A stretch of DNA of 64,000 nt from Beverwykella pulmonaria. Lineage: Eukaryota > Ascomycota > Dothideomycetes > Pleosporales > Melanommataceae. A program made the translations under genes and the position numbers. Position 1 is the first letter of the stretch. Each line of letters begins with the position of its first letter. The notes beneath the pieces were generated by a model. That model saw only the letters and a list, made by a program, of their open reading frames with translations. It made no database searches and was not told the origin of the DNA. Shown here one piece after another: positions 1-10,768 of the stretch. The DNA is taken from the NCBI GenBank assembly GCA_001599595.1, contig BCHH01000010.1:475662-539661 (forward strand), given 5' to 3'.

Positions 1-312
1 ATCTGTCTGTGAATTGGAGATGATTATCGTGTACAAGTTGCGTTAATTTATGGATAGAAGGGAAAGAAAACATGTATACGTGATGAGTGTTTACACAGGT
101 TTCAGTCCCTGGTGCATATGAAAACATACCGTTGCGTCAATTTTGCATAGCATAGGATTCCAAACCCTGAAGGAAGGAGTTTGAAGATGCTCAACGTGAC
201 TGCGTGAGGACGCTAAGCAACTGGTGTACTAGCGCGACGACAAACATAAATCTCAATCTCCAAACACTATCACCACGTCGTCCTCCGCATTCGGATCTAA
301 CCCAGCGCCAAC
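1..312. other. Upstream region of APC4
   Basis: No gene is seen here. The stretch directly precedes the APC4 start codon and should hold its promoter and 5' leader; the last 60 bases are C/A rich as in many fungal leaders. No TATA box or other specific site can be assigned with confidence. Confidence 0.5.
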
Positions 313-3044
313 ATGGATCCTTCTCCTGGACCAAAGCTGCTCCAGCAAGCAGAGAAGATCCTGCTACATCCAATCCATCCACATCTGATCTCGTACTGCC
401 CCACCATGGACTTGATCGCTGTTGTCACAAACGAGGAGAACTTGGATGTATATAGAATCAACGGACAGCGTGCATTTGGCCTGAGGAGAAAGAACTCAGA
501 CGCGTCTATTGAATGCATATGCTGGGAGTTCAACGGACAGGCGATTGCAGTGGCCTGGAGCGACGGCTTCACCGACATCATCTCTTCCGAAACGGGCAAG
601 GTGATACACAAGGACCTGCCTCCGCCCGCGACAGGGCCGCAAATACCGAGGACTCAGTGCATCGGATGGGGGCTCAATTTCATCGATGTTGCGGCCGTAA
701 AGAGGAGGACTGGGGTTAGCAAGCAAAAGACAAATGGTGCGACATCGAGTATTGATTTTTGCAACCCGACGACAGAGGAATGGGACGCGTTCAAGGATGG
801 GACGACGCTCGAGGACTTTCTGCAACGACAGCCGGATCTTCAGGCGCTGGATGTTGCCCCCGATCTTCCGGATCAGCTGGCGATGATGGATATGGAGACG
901 TTGCTGCCAAAGCTTCCTGCCATACCGATGCCGCCCGCTCTGCCCTTTATGCGCGCGCCACAAACGGACTCGGGAGCTTTTAGCTCGCAGGCCCAGGTTG
1001 ATTCGTTGCTGCACTCACATCATACGAAGGATCACAATTCCGTAGACATGTTCATAAGGTGTACAGATCTGGGTACCGTGCATCCTTCTATATACGATTC
1101 TTTGGAGACGGTGGATGTCCGACTACCGCCAGCGTGGGCAATCGAGAGCAAACCGCTTCTCCACACAAGCCATCCGTACAGCTGTAGTCACGGACTTCTT
1201 GTCGAGTCTAAAATGCCAAACGACTCGCAGACAAAACTAGCATTCATTCCCTTAACGCTGGGTTTCATCCCATCAGCGGGAATCTATCTCCATCTCATCG
1301 CCTCTAAAACTTCACAATTGCAAAATCTCCTCATCTACGTTCAGCAATGCCTCCAACGTATCCGTACCTTCTGGAAGCACTCGCAAGACCTACCCTCAAA
1401 ATTTATGATGAACATCTCCGAGACCCTCGAAGAGAAAGGTCAAGGGAATCTAGTCCAGAACTTGTATCATTTAGCATGTACAGGGACATGCTCACCACTG
1501 ATCAAAGAATGGCTCGTCGACGAACTCCAAGAACAAGGCCATAAACGTTGGGACCACACAGTGTCTTCCTCACTCACCACTCTCCTCGCCTTAGTCCACG
1601 AAAACTTGCTCCCGGCGCTAGACCGCTGCTCTATTGTTATTTCGCGGCTGCGCGGGTTGGCGCAGTACCATGACCAGGGCTGGATCTTCAGCGGACCCAT
1701 ATCTGACTTTACATCTCTGCTCACGCATCTAAAGAACTTGCGTCTACTAGCACACACCACGCTACTCTACGCTGGCGACGAAAAGCGTCAATTCGCCTCT
1801 TTTAGCAAATGGCTGCGATTCTCCATCGACTTTGAAGCCACAGAGCCTTCTTCCCAATCCCGGCAAGAAATGGAGAATAGGGATCCAGGGGTCGATATCG
1901 GGGTAGTACTCGAGTACATCCAGTACGGGCTCGCAAAGTCCGACTTGGGTCCCTATCTGCGAGTCGCAGAGCAGCTGAGTCCTGAGCAGAAGGCCGCCGG
2001 ACCACACAGCTATGAAGACACGCGGAAAGCGATCGATCTGCTGAAGGAAGAGGCAAGTTACAAAGAAGAGGCGTTGTGTATGGACCATGTGCTACGGCAT
2101 TTTGGTGAGGGTTGTAAGAAAGTTTTGGGGCAGATGAGTGCGTGGATGGAGAGTAATATCCGTATGGACTGTGGAATTATTCTTGAAAATGATGCTATTA
2201 GTTCTACAGCGCTGGATATGCGTATGGTTTTCTCGGTACGCTATCCCATTTCTTTCCCCTGTCAAGACTAGCACACTCACGATAGGAGAAACTGTCCTCG
2301 GACACCTCCTACAAAACTACTTATCTCGCCACTCTCACCAGTGGCTTCAAAACGCTGACCCTCTCCGAGCCCGTACAGTCCACCTCCACTATCAACACAT
2401 ATATCTGCACGGTGCCCGCCTCTCAAACCTCAAACTTGCATATTCATCGGCTTACGCACGAGCCGACTATAACGGGCTTACCGAAAGCGCTCCTCGCGTA
2501 CGCAGCGACGACGCTGCAATTCCCAAGTGGGACTAAGGTACTAGATGCGAAGTTCGCCGACGATGAAGGGTTCCTCGTGTTGCTATCCTGCACAGAAGAA
2601 GGTAAAGGGGAGGAGAGGACGTGCATCCTCCTCTCTTTTCCCTACTACACTTCTCCCTCTCTATCTAGCCCAACCACCCCCAACGCTACAGCCCAAACTA
2701 TACCCTTCACGCCCCTTGTTCCAGGCACATTCCCGTCCCTCCTCCTACCGCACGGGTCTCCCGTCCCGCCCTCCCTCCGCGGCAACGTTTCCCTCTCATC
2801 CGAGTCTGTCCAGACGTATACGAAACATGTTTTCGAGCACCGGTTCACGCCGTTGAAGTTGGTGGTTAATGGAAGGAAGGGGAGGAGAGTAGTGGTTGTG
2901 CTGGGGAGTGATAGGAAACATTATCGGGTTTTGGATTTGGATTTTAGATCGAGGAAGACGGGTAAGGAAGAGGAGGGGGAGGGAAAGGAGGTTGAGGAGG
3001 AGGAGAGTAGTAGTGGGGATAGTGATATGGAGATGATTGGGTAA
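313..3044 (+). CDS. apc4: Anaphase-promoting complex subunit 4
   Basis: CDS join(313..2235,2286..3044), 893 residues. APC4 is a scaffold subunit of the anaphase-promoting complex (cyclosome), the nuclear E3 ubiquitin ligase that triggers degradation of cyclins and securin. The N-terminus (about residues 15-120) has the Anapc4 WD40-type start, with the phrases HPIHPHLISYCPTMDLIAV and WEFNGQAIAVAWSDG; the middle, about 230-600, is the helical Apc4 long domain. The 50-base intron has GTACGC and ATAG ends and lies between codons, restoring the frame. The C-terminal 40 residues are a low-complexity acidic tail of Glu, Ser and Gly. The length fits fungal Apc4. No neighbour is functionally linked; the ribosomal protein gene downstream is convergent. 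Confidence 0.9.
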
Positions 3045-3505
3045 TTAGATAGGTTAGGAGTATGTCTTGAGTATGGGTTGGAATCTGTTTGACTCATAGC
3101 CGTGTTCGTGTTCGTATTAGAACCCTCGATAACGAAGATACCAAGGCAGACATGTCAAATGCACATAGGCTGTAGGTTCTTTGATGTCGACGTGAAATCA
3201 TAGGATAACTTAGGACCATCAGGTAGAGTACACATTGACCATTCGGCTTTTCAGCATCTTATCATGGACTTGATGCTTTTTTTTTTGGGCGAACTTGACG
3301 TCATATCACAGTCCCGATTGACAGACCAGATGCATTTTTTCGGATTCACATTCCCTAACGTCCTATCATGCTCTTGAGCAGGAAGCCTAACTTGTTCAGA
3401 AAGTTTATAACGCCCCGCCATCCGCATAAAGATTTATGAGAATAACCGACCGCAGCATTGTCCCACTTCGATTTCGAAACTACCAGATCAGCCCGATCAG
3501 CGCCT
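3045..3505. other. Convergent intergenic region, no gene seen
   Basis: Region between the convergent APC4 and L8 genes. It should contain both 3' untranslated regions. It has an A/T-rich patch with a run of nine T near 3278-3286. No coding, RNA gene or repeat signal is visible. Confidence 0.5.
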
Positions 3506-4565
3506 CTAATCCTTGACTTTTTGTGTACCGCGCAGCAGACCCGTCCTCCGCGCCGCAATGAGGCCGGCCTTTTGACCTTGTGCTGCCTCACGCGAGATGG
3601 TGGATGCTTTACCGATATGCTGGTGGTTACCACCTCCGTGGGGATGGTCAACGGGGTTCATGGCTACACCACGAGTCTTGGGCCAGCTGTTGCGCTTGGC
3701 GGCGAACTGAAAGAAAATCGAGTTAGTATTGATTCATGAACGTGAGAGACGTCGAATGTACCTTGTGCTTGGCTCTTGAGGCCTTGAGCAGAGGCTTGTC
3801 TGTACGTCCACCTCCAGCGACGATGCCGACCATGCCACGCGCAGTGTTAGGGAGGACCTTCTTGGCGCCAGACGGGAGCTTAACACGGGTCTTGCCGTCG
3901 TCAAAGTTGTGACCGATGACGGTCACGTAGTTGCCGGAAGTACGGCCGAGCGCACCACGGTCACCGGACTTGTCTTCGACGTTGGTGAGGACGGTACCTT
4001 CGGGGACGGAGGCGAGGGGGAGGACGTTTCCGATGGTGAGATTGGCGTGCTTTCCGGCGTAGATGAACTGTAGTGTGTCAGTCCTGGCCCTACGATGTTC
4101 GAGTTGTCCAAACTAACCTGGCCAGTGTACATGCCCTCATTGGCAATGAAAACCTGGGTGTCAAGCTTGAAGCGGTATGGCTACAGGTAATGTGAGTGAG
4201 ATGTATAACGGTATATCGAGGGAGGTGTCCGTACGTTGCGGAAAGTGACTCGTGCAAGAGGAGCACCTATCATCGAATTCGTCAGAATCGCTGCAAACAC
4301 GTCCAAAAGCCTGAGTACTCACCACGACCGGAATCGTGGACAATTTCCTTCACGATTCCGCGAATGTAACCATTGCGCTCAGCCTGTGCCGTTGCTATTA
4401 GCCCATGTTCCCCATGACTTTCCAAATTTCGCAGCGCTGTGCGGGATGAGGGCTAAGACGTACGTAGTCGAGAGTGCGGAATTGGGCGGGGGCCTTGTTC
4501 AAGCGGGTGTTGGCCGTGAAGATGGAGCCGCGTCCCTTACGCTGGTTCCTGATAACACGACCCAT
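3506..4565 (-). CDS. rpl8: 60S ribosomal protein L8 (uL2 family)
   Basis: CDS complement(join(3506..3706,3762..4067,4118..4180,4235..4266,4323..4383,4464..4565)), 254 residues, the same length as the yeast protein. uL2 sits next to the peptidyl-transferase centre of the large cytosolic subunit. The start [11 protein letters not shown], the middle [11 protein letters not shown] and the C-terminal [20 protein letters not shown] are hallmark L2 motifs; the histidine in the GGGNHQ loop is the invariant one near the active centre. All five introns (50-80 bases) have GT and AG ends, and the last carries a TACTAAC branch site. High intron density is usual for fungal ribosomal protein genes. Exons of 32 and 61 bases make it easy to mis-annotate. 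Confidence 0.96.
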
Positions 4566-5329
4566 GGCGACTGTGTTGTGGTGGAGGGAAGGAGGTCGAT
4601 GGAAATGTCGACCTTGTAGCGGCAGAGGTTGGCTTGTGGGCTCGACTGGCAAAATTCGCTTGTGGGCCCACTTTGGGTTTGGCGCGCCTTGGCGGGGGCA
4701 GTCTCTTGCCTCAACCTCATGTTCAATGACTATACATAACCTTTCTCGTTCAATGACTATATTTGACCTTCCTCATGTGAGACACGTTGGTCATTCATCA
4801 ATATGGCTCGTCGTACTAATGGCAATATATCTTTATTTTTGAACATGACCTGATGATGGCTGCACCCCAAGTTCAGCCCTGTTGCCACTCAAAGAATGCC
4901 AGCTTCGAAGTCTAGCGCAGCGTAGAGGACCATACTATTGTACTCCTCTTGATTTCGGGAAATGGCAGATCATGAGTTAGGATTCTTGGAGTGTCAAGTC
5001 TGGTCAGCGCTATTTCTTATGGTCGGCAATCTCGAGTCGTCATCGTGATGGTGAGGCTGAGCTATATCAGCGGACCTTTTCAGCTCACGCATATCCTACC
5101 CGAGCATCTGGAGACTCTGGCCATACCTTTGCCACTTGATTGGCTATATCTATCAGAGGTGCGGAGGTTGTTAGGTCGTCGCACAGCAGTCTAGATCCAA
5201 TATATCTTGCTATCTAAAACAGGATAAAGTCACGTCTCCTCAGTTAAATACTTCCTACTTCTCGCATACCCATATTCTTTTCCATTGCTCTTCATTTTCT
5301 GTCATTTCTAACCCTTCCATCGTTTCGAT
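4566..5329. promoter_or_regulatory. Divergent upstream region of L8 and the PhiA-like gene
   Basis: 764 bases between divergent start codons, so it must contain both promoters. Near 4737-4764 a short direct repeat (ttcaatgactata spaced by about 30 bases) is visible. A TTAAATA at about 5244 could be the core promoter of the rightward gene, followed by a pyrimidine-rich leader. The 67-codon open frame at 4991-5194 shows no protein-like features. Confidence 0.4.
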
Positions 5330-6059
5330 ATGGCTCCCACAACACTCTCGCTTTTCTCCTTCCTCGCTCTCCTACCTCTTGCTTTTTCCTATCCTCAAGT
5401 CAATGCTAGACAGAACGAAGGTCCTGGCATCTACACTCTCACCGCCTACGCACCCAACAACCCGAAATACAACGGACTAAAAGTTGAGTACGGCGGCTCC
5501 CTGAATCTCTTCCAAGAGAAGACGGGACAATACTGTCCCGGCCCACCTACTGTACCGAATTGTCCGAACGGCACCGACACTGTGTTCGCAGGAACATTAT
5601 ACCCTGTAATAAATCCAAATCCTATCCAACATCTCAAATGCATTTAACTGAATTGATGCAAAGTCCTCAATGGTCCCCGGCGGCCAAGAATTCTACGTCG
5701 ACGTCGACGGCGCAACTCGCATCACAGTGCAGCACTCGCACAGCTTTCCTCCCGGGTCCTATCCCTACTACTACGGCTGGACATGGACCCCGCTCTCCTC
5801 TAATAAACATTGTACTTCCTGCCCTGCAAACGATAAATTTTACAACTGCGGCGCTCCAAGCGGCTACTTTACGTTCAAAGCCCCGGATGGGCCTGTTGGA
5901 TACGAAGGCGGATTGAGGGCTTGTCCGAATCAGTGGAATCCTAATGGGACGAGTGTGTACGCTGTGACGCCTTTGTTCAATTTGACGGGGTGCGTAGAGT
6001 TGAAGGGTTTGGCGACGCACACGTATACTGGTGTTAATCCGCCGGTGTGGGCGTACTGA
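5330..6059 (+). CDS. Secreted cell-wall protein, PhiA / IgE-binding-like
   Basis: CDS join(5330..5605,5664..6059), 223 residues. The first 20 residues form a clear signal peptide ending near AFSYPQ. The mature part has the fungal pattern of a start like YTLTAYAPNNPKYNGLKVEY, a central Tyr/Trp-rich stretch (YPYYYGWTWTP), and a Cys-containing end with GCVELKGLATHTYTG and a terminal WAY. This layout resembles the PhiA / Aspergillus IgE-binding family of secreted hyphal and conidial wall proteins; that assignment is from remembered family features and is moderate. Cysteines near 70-80, 165-175 and 210 probably form disulfides. The 58-base intron joins codons cleanly (GTAATA, AAAG). No enzymatic residues are recognised. 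It could equally be an uncharacterised small secreted protein. Confidence 0.7.
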
Positions 6060-7817
6060 GAGATTATTATGACGAGTCGGGATGATGGAGAGAAGGTCTT
6101 GTAGCACGAACGCCTGATGGTTATTGACAGATAACATTCGATTGACATTCATACAGTCCATTCAATGTAATTATACAGAGTCTATAGTTATTGTTCTGCT
6201 CTCTTGTTGAACGAGCATGTTGATATTGACAGTACGTGAAATTCTCAAATGTCTAGCTGAAATTAAATAATTCAATCACTATCAACGTTCTAGAATGGGA
6301 ATTATGAGAGCACTTCTCTGCCTCATGCTCAGTCCTGTTTATTTTCGCCTAGCTACAGTACCAGGTCTAAACGACACTTCCAAGCCGAACTCTCTCCGAC
6401 TTCTCAGGTATAGTACTGCCGTATGCCTTCTAGATGCATAATAATCCACTCGTACCTGGATTGGTCGCAAAGCTTATTCTTTTTCCCAGGTTAACATAAA
6501 GCTTGATCTTCAAAGCACGTATCCGAATGTCCCGCGTGGCTGTGCAAGTCAGGATGCACAACTCAGGAAACAAGAGTATCCAGCCTAGGCAGTCCATGGA
6601 TGAAATGTTGTCCACAAAAACTAATGGACTGCTATTTATTAGGCAGACAGAGTAAAAAGTCAGTGGTAGTAAGTGTAAAGCAGTGTTTTAGAAATTCAGC
6701 TACGCTGCATGGCGATACTTGAACGTGTATAAAGAAAGAAAAGATAAGAGACGTGAATCGAAGCTTCGCTTGTAAGGGCAGGGCGGTGTATAGGGACGTC
6801 TACTGACTGCAAACTACATGCTTTTATTCCTAACACTTTCAATTCCTGAGAGACACTATGCATCTACAAGCTCTCAAGTAGATTTAGGCTGCTCATATCA
6901 AAGGGAGTACAAGAGCAAGCCAATATGCCTCGCACTCGTTCACGTTCCTGCACCAAAACGTTGTACTATTTATAAGTTTGCAAGTGATCAGCCAACGCGG
7001 AGATAACTGCCAACAATCTAACACCAAAGGCCCATTGAATCGGAAAGCCTTATGCGCTCAAGCGTAGCAATCTATCTTATTGGCTGACGTGTCTCCGGCC
7101 CCCAACCCACTTGTCATCGGCATGGATTTTGCCAATGCTTTGCCTGACAAGGCTCGGGGTACCTTTGCGTTGATTGGTTGAATCGTAAGGTACACGTGAC
7201 TTTGCGAACAGGCCAATAAACGTGGTGATAGTGCGAGACGCTAGGACACAAAGAGGAAAGACTAAGACGAATGGGGGAACTTGCGAAAGGTGAGGGGGAT
7301 GGGATCGGGACGGCGGAACTTGAATCTTGCTAGGAGGGGGGAAGGATGGGTATATATGCTTCGTTGAGTCCCTGAGGGCAGCATTCTTAGGTTATACGTT
7401 GTTTTGACACCGTTTACACACTCGTTTGACCACTCTTTGGACTTCTTGAAGCAATAGAGATTTACCAACCCTGAATTTTTTGTGTTGGCCTTTTGTTCTC
7501 GACAATCCAACCGACCGTGCAAACCTCCTTATCTCTCGCTGATAGAGCACCGCCGTCATCTAGACTCTTACCGTGGAGTGACCGAAAGCGAGGAACGAAC
7601 GAACGAACGAACGTCAACGATACCACCGACCATAGACTTCAACCGACATCCTTGAGCATCGATCAAACCGTGGACTACCATTGCCGAAGCTCCCTCACCG
7701 CACCTGACCCAAACCAAACCCGAACCTATATTCACCCAAACCAAACCAAACCTGAACCAACATTCACCTTTACCAAAACCCCACCACCACCCACTACCCT
7801 GAGGCTTCTTCCCAACC
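6060..7817. other. Long intergenic region and 5' leader
   Basis: 1.76 kb with no convincing gene. The left part should hold the 3' end of the PhiA-like gene. The right part, from about 7250, looks like promoter plus long leader of the small membrane protein at 7818: C/A-rich, with repeated CCAAACC/ACCCAAACC blocks near 7705-7750. Short open frames at 6430-6615, 6818-7006 and 7262-7522 lack protein-like composition or splice support. Confidence 0.4.
7593..7613. repeat. GAAC tetranucleotide microsatellite
   Basis: Five tandem copies of the unit GAAC in the putative leader of the small membrane-protein gene at 7818. Length variation is likely between strains, but no function is indicated. Confidence 0.8.
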
Positions 7818-8128
7818 ATGGGTGACTACGCAATACCCGAGACCGTCATTGTGCTGATAGTCATGCTCCTCTCTGCGGCCCTGGTGTGCTGTGGCTACGC
7901 AGTACATTCCTTTGTTGTTGGGTTCCAGAGGGACGCTAACGGTATCAAGGCTTGCAGCGCGGAGCAGGCAGATTATATGAGAGAAGTAAGAGCGCGGAAC
8001 ATAGAAGCGTTGCATGCAGAGGGATATATGTGGCATAAATCTAGGTAAGTTCCACACATAAGGTTGTTAGGTCGGGAGCGGGCTGAGGCTGACTGATGGT
8101 GTGTAGGATCTCGGGGTCGGATGTTTGA
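7818..8128 (+). CDS. Small single-pass membrane protein
   Basis: CDS join(7818..8044,8107..8128), 82 residues. Residues about 8-30 are a hydrophobic helix (ETVIVLIVMLLSAALVCCGY), followed by a charged tail with a conserved-looking YMREVRARN segment. The first exon would stop immediately inside the intron (GTAAGT), so splicing to a last exon of only 22 bases adds ISGSDV. The 62-base intron ends in GTAG. The start lies in a good context (accATGg). I recall similar short proteins from other ascomycetes but no function. The N-terminus is short and uncharged, so the tail probably faces the cytosol; this is inference. Confidence 0.7.
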
Positions 8129-8450
8129 ATACCATTATAGCGTATTGCGTTTGGATTGATGGGTGCGACGGCATTACAAGAGGGAAGGTGGCTAACTATT
8201 TAACCATATTGGCTGTGGATCTGGCGCAATGGTTGTGGGATTTATTATTATACGCGGATAGAGGTTTGGTCTGAAGCCTTTGAGGATCGAGTACATAACA
8301 TGAAAAGGCGCACCAAGCAGCAGCAATCTGTTTGCACCGCTTTTTCGTTTCGGTGTCTGACTAGACGTGGATGTGTACTTTACATGATGTAGGCACTTGG
8401 TCGTATTTCTTTGAGGGATGAATTTCGCGTTGGTAGCCGGACATGAGGTT
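8129..8450. other. Convergent intergenic region
   Basis: 322 bases between the 3' ends of the small membrane protein and the Zn2Cys6 regulator. It should carry both terminators. No other signal is seen. Confidence 0.5.
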
Positions 8451-9936
8451 TTAGGCTTCTAAGAACATGAAGTCAGAATAACGATTATTATATATTCCCG
8501 ATATGGTTCCGTGGTGAACGGTGTTTGACTTGGCGGTTGTCGTGAGGGCCTCATGTGGCTTCGATAAAGTCGTAAGGGCAGTCCGGAATGGTTCAAGATC
8601 TACTCCGACAACGCTGGCAGGCCACTCGATTAGATCCCATTTGGCCTCTCCCAGTACGAAAGCAGCTGCTGCAATAATATTTGGAGCCAAGTCTATCCAC
8701 CAGATATTTTTCACTCGAGAAGGTAATATCGCATAGTGCGCCATGATCACCCATGCTTCATGTTGTTGTTGTTCTAGTAGCGTGATGAACTCAAAAGAAG
8801 ACTTAGTGGGCCAGACGAGCACTGATGACCAATCGAGGACTGTTCCCACATTGTTTGTGTAGGTGGTGAGTTGCGAGACAAGCCCAAAGCATTCCCGCAA
8901 GTGTTTGAGTGATTTAGCCAAGTGGTCGAAGTGGTATTCATATTTCCGTCCCGGTTTCATCCAGATGCGTTCCAAGTTGCGCAATATGCCATCTTCCTTG
9001 ATTGCCTCAGGCGAGGCTGGGACGGGATTGGGCCACCAGTCCCGATTGAGGAGAGGCGAGAGACGTCCGTCTTGAAAATGATACCAGAAAGGCACAAGGA
9101 AGACCATCACACCGCGCAAAGAGCGAAAAATTCCCGCTGTAGTATAAACTAGCTCACGAATGGCCCTCTGTTGCTGACTGTCCGTCAACTTCTGGCTTTG
9201 CAACAGTTGTACAAGGGCCTTAGAATTTTCTGCAGCGGTGGTGAGCATGAATGAGGTCGTAACAGTATTGAAGGCGAATAGGGCTTCGGCATTTTCCTCC
9301 GTAGGATTCGCTATCGATTTTCGGTATTGTGATAACCCGACGCTCAATTGACCAGCTGCAATATTGTTGAGTGTCCTTTGCTCCTTCTCATTACTCACGT
9401 ACTGTGACAGATGAAGCGATCCCACGGCAAAGATGCCTTGTAGGACGAAAAGGTGATTTGCAGCAAGTTGGGGGATAATACTAGTCCAGATTGCCTGGGA
9501 GTTATTGGGTGCAATAGTTGCGCTAGTAGTATTCATGAAATGATGGAGAATCTGTTGAAAACGAGGGCGAAGTATATCCGGCGAATCCTTGAGGAAACGG
9601 GTTTGAGAAAGCAAATCCAGCAACGAGGGTGGCGGCAAAGAAGAAGGCGGACTCTCAGAAGCCTGAGGAAACACATGGATTCGAGCCAATGCTTGCCCAG
9701 AATGCGCAAGAGAGGGAGACGAGAATCGAAATGTAGGGTCAAGTTTTGGAAAGCCGCACTCTATGCCACGTTTCTTGCAATTCTTGCAGGAAGGACGACC
9801 CTCATCACACTGGTATCAGGCATTAGTAAGATCAAAGCTCTTCAGAATGCACACTCACCTTGATCCTGCGCCTTTTACATGTGGAGCAACCGAGTTTTGA
9901 CTTGTGGTGAGCCCTGCGCGGTGAATTCGACGGCAT
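8451..9936 (-). CDS. Zn2Cys6 transcription regulator
   Basis: CDS complement(join(8451..9809,9810..9858 removed as intron,9859..9936)), that is exons 9859-9936 and 8451-9809, 478 residues. The binuclear zinc cluster has cysteines at residues 17, 20, 27, 34, 37 and 44 in the exact CX2CX6CX6CX2CX6C spacing; the 49-base intron cuts the cluster just before the third cysteine, a common intron position in this family. A basic patch (KRRRIK) sits inside it. The rest, about residues 85-470, is the helical fungal_trans_2-like region; HHFMNTTSATIA resembles sterol-uptake-control (Upc2-like) regulators. It should act in the nucleus as a DNA-binding activator or repressor. Targets are unknown. It is divergent from the GH125 gene, which is a possible target by position only. 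Confidence 0.88.
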
Positions 9937-10768
9937 CGAGCCTAGCTACCAAGAGATGACCCAAATGTCGCGAGTACAGAGGAAATCAAATCAGCATATG
10001 CAATGACCGTTGTGTTCCTGGAGGAGCCTGGAGGTCATCAGAAAGAAGTGGCCGGAGGAACGTTGTTATTGCCGACGGCTAGCCCGAAATCAACTAGCCT
10101 TCAAATTCGCGAGGTCTCTCCAAACCACCACAAGTTACTGGAAAGCACAACACATCTCGAGGATTCGCATGTGAACTGCTCACGCGGTCTTTCGGGTAAT
10201 TATGCGTTTCCCTTCGCGCCTTCTAGACTCGTCCTAGTCGTTTCTGCAGGCACTTTTCGCCGAGCTCCAGCCACCCGCAGCCATCCCCGCAATTTGATCC
10301 CGATTCCAACGTCTTGTGCCTGTCCCGCTTCCCTGCACAGAAACTTTGAAAACCCCTCACATCATCACACGGCATGCTTTTTCCTTGGAAAAGTTCTTCG
10401 CTCCAGGCATTCTTGGTTGCCTCGTCTGGAGCACACTTTTCTCGGCTTCCTGGTTGTAAACTTCCTACCGCATTTACTCAAACTACTACACTATCGATCA
10501 GTCAGACACGCCTAATGACGTCGAGAACGGGAACATAGGCTTGAAGATGGCTTCATGCATCGTTGCATCTGCTAGTCTGGATCCACTCATGGGACCAACA
10601 GCGGGGTACAGCAATATAGAAGGCAACTTGCCGATTGGAGTCATATGCACACATGGCGCTGTGTGCATGTCAGTACATAACTAGGCGATTTCGTCACTTT
10701 GCGTCCGTCGTACTTGTTGTTGTTCTCATTCCTCATATCTCTTTCCTGTCAATTTTGTCTCCATTACC
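9937..10768. promoter_or_regulatory. Shared upstream region of Zn2Cys6 regulator and GH125 gene
   Basis: 832 bases between divergent start codons, so both promoters lie here. The 60 bases before the GH125 start are T/C rich, as in fungal transcription start regions. An open frame of 170 codons at 10003-10515 starts close to the regulator but lacks a family match and overlaps the expected promoter. No CGG-triplet pair could be assigned with confidence. Confidence 0.45.

Noticed and set aside
10003..10515. 170-codon open frame on the plus strand
   Set aside because: Lies in the shared promoter of two divergent genes, with no hydrophobic pattern or family resemblance.
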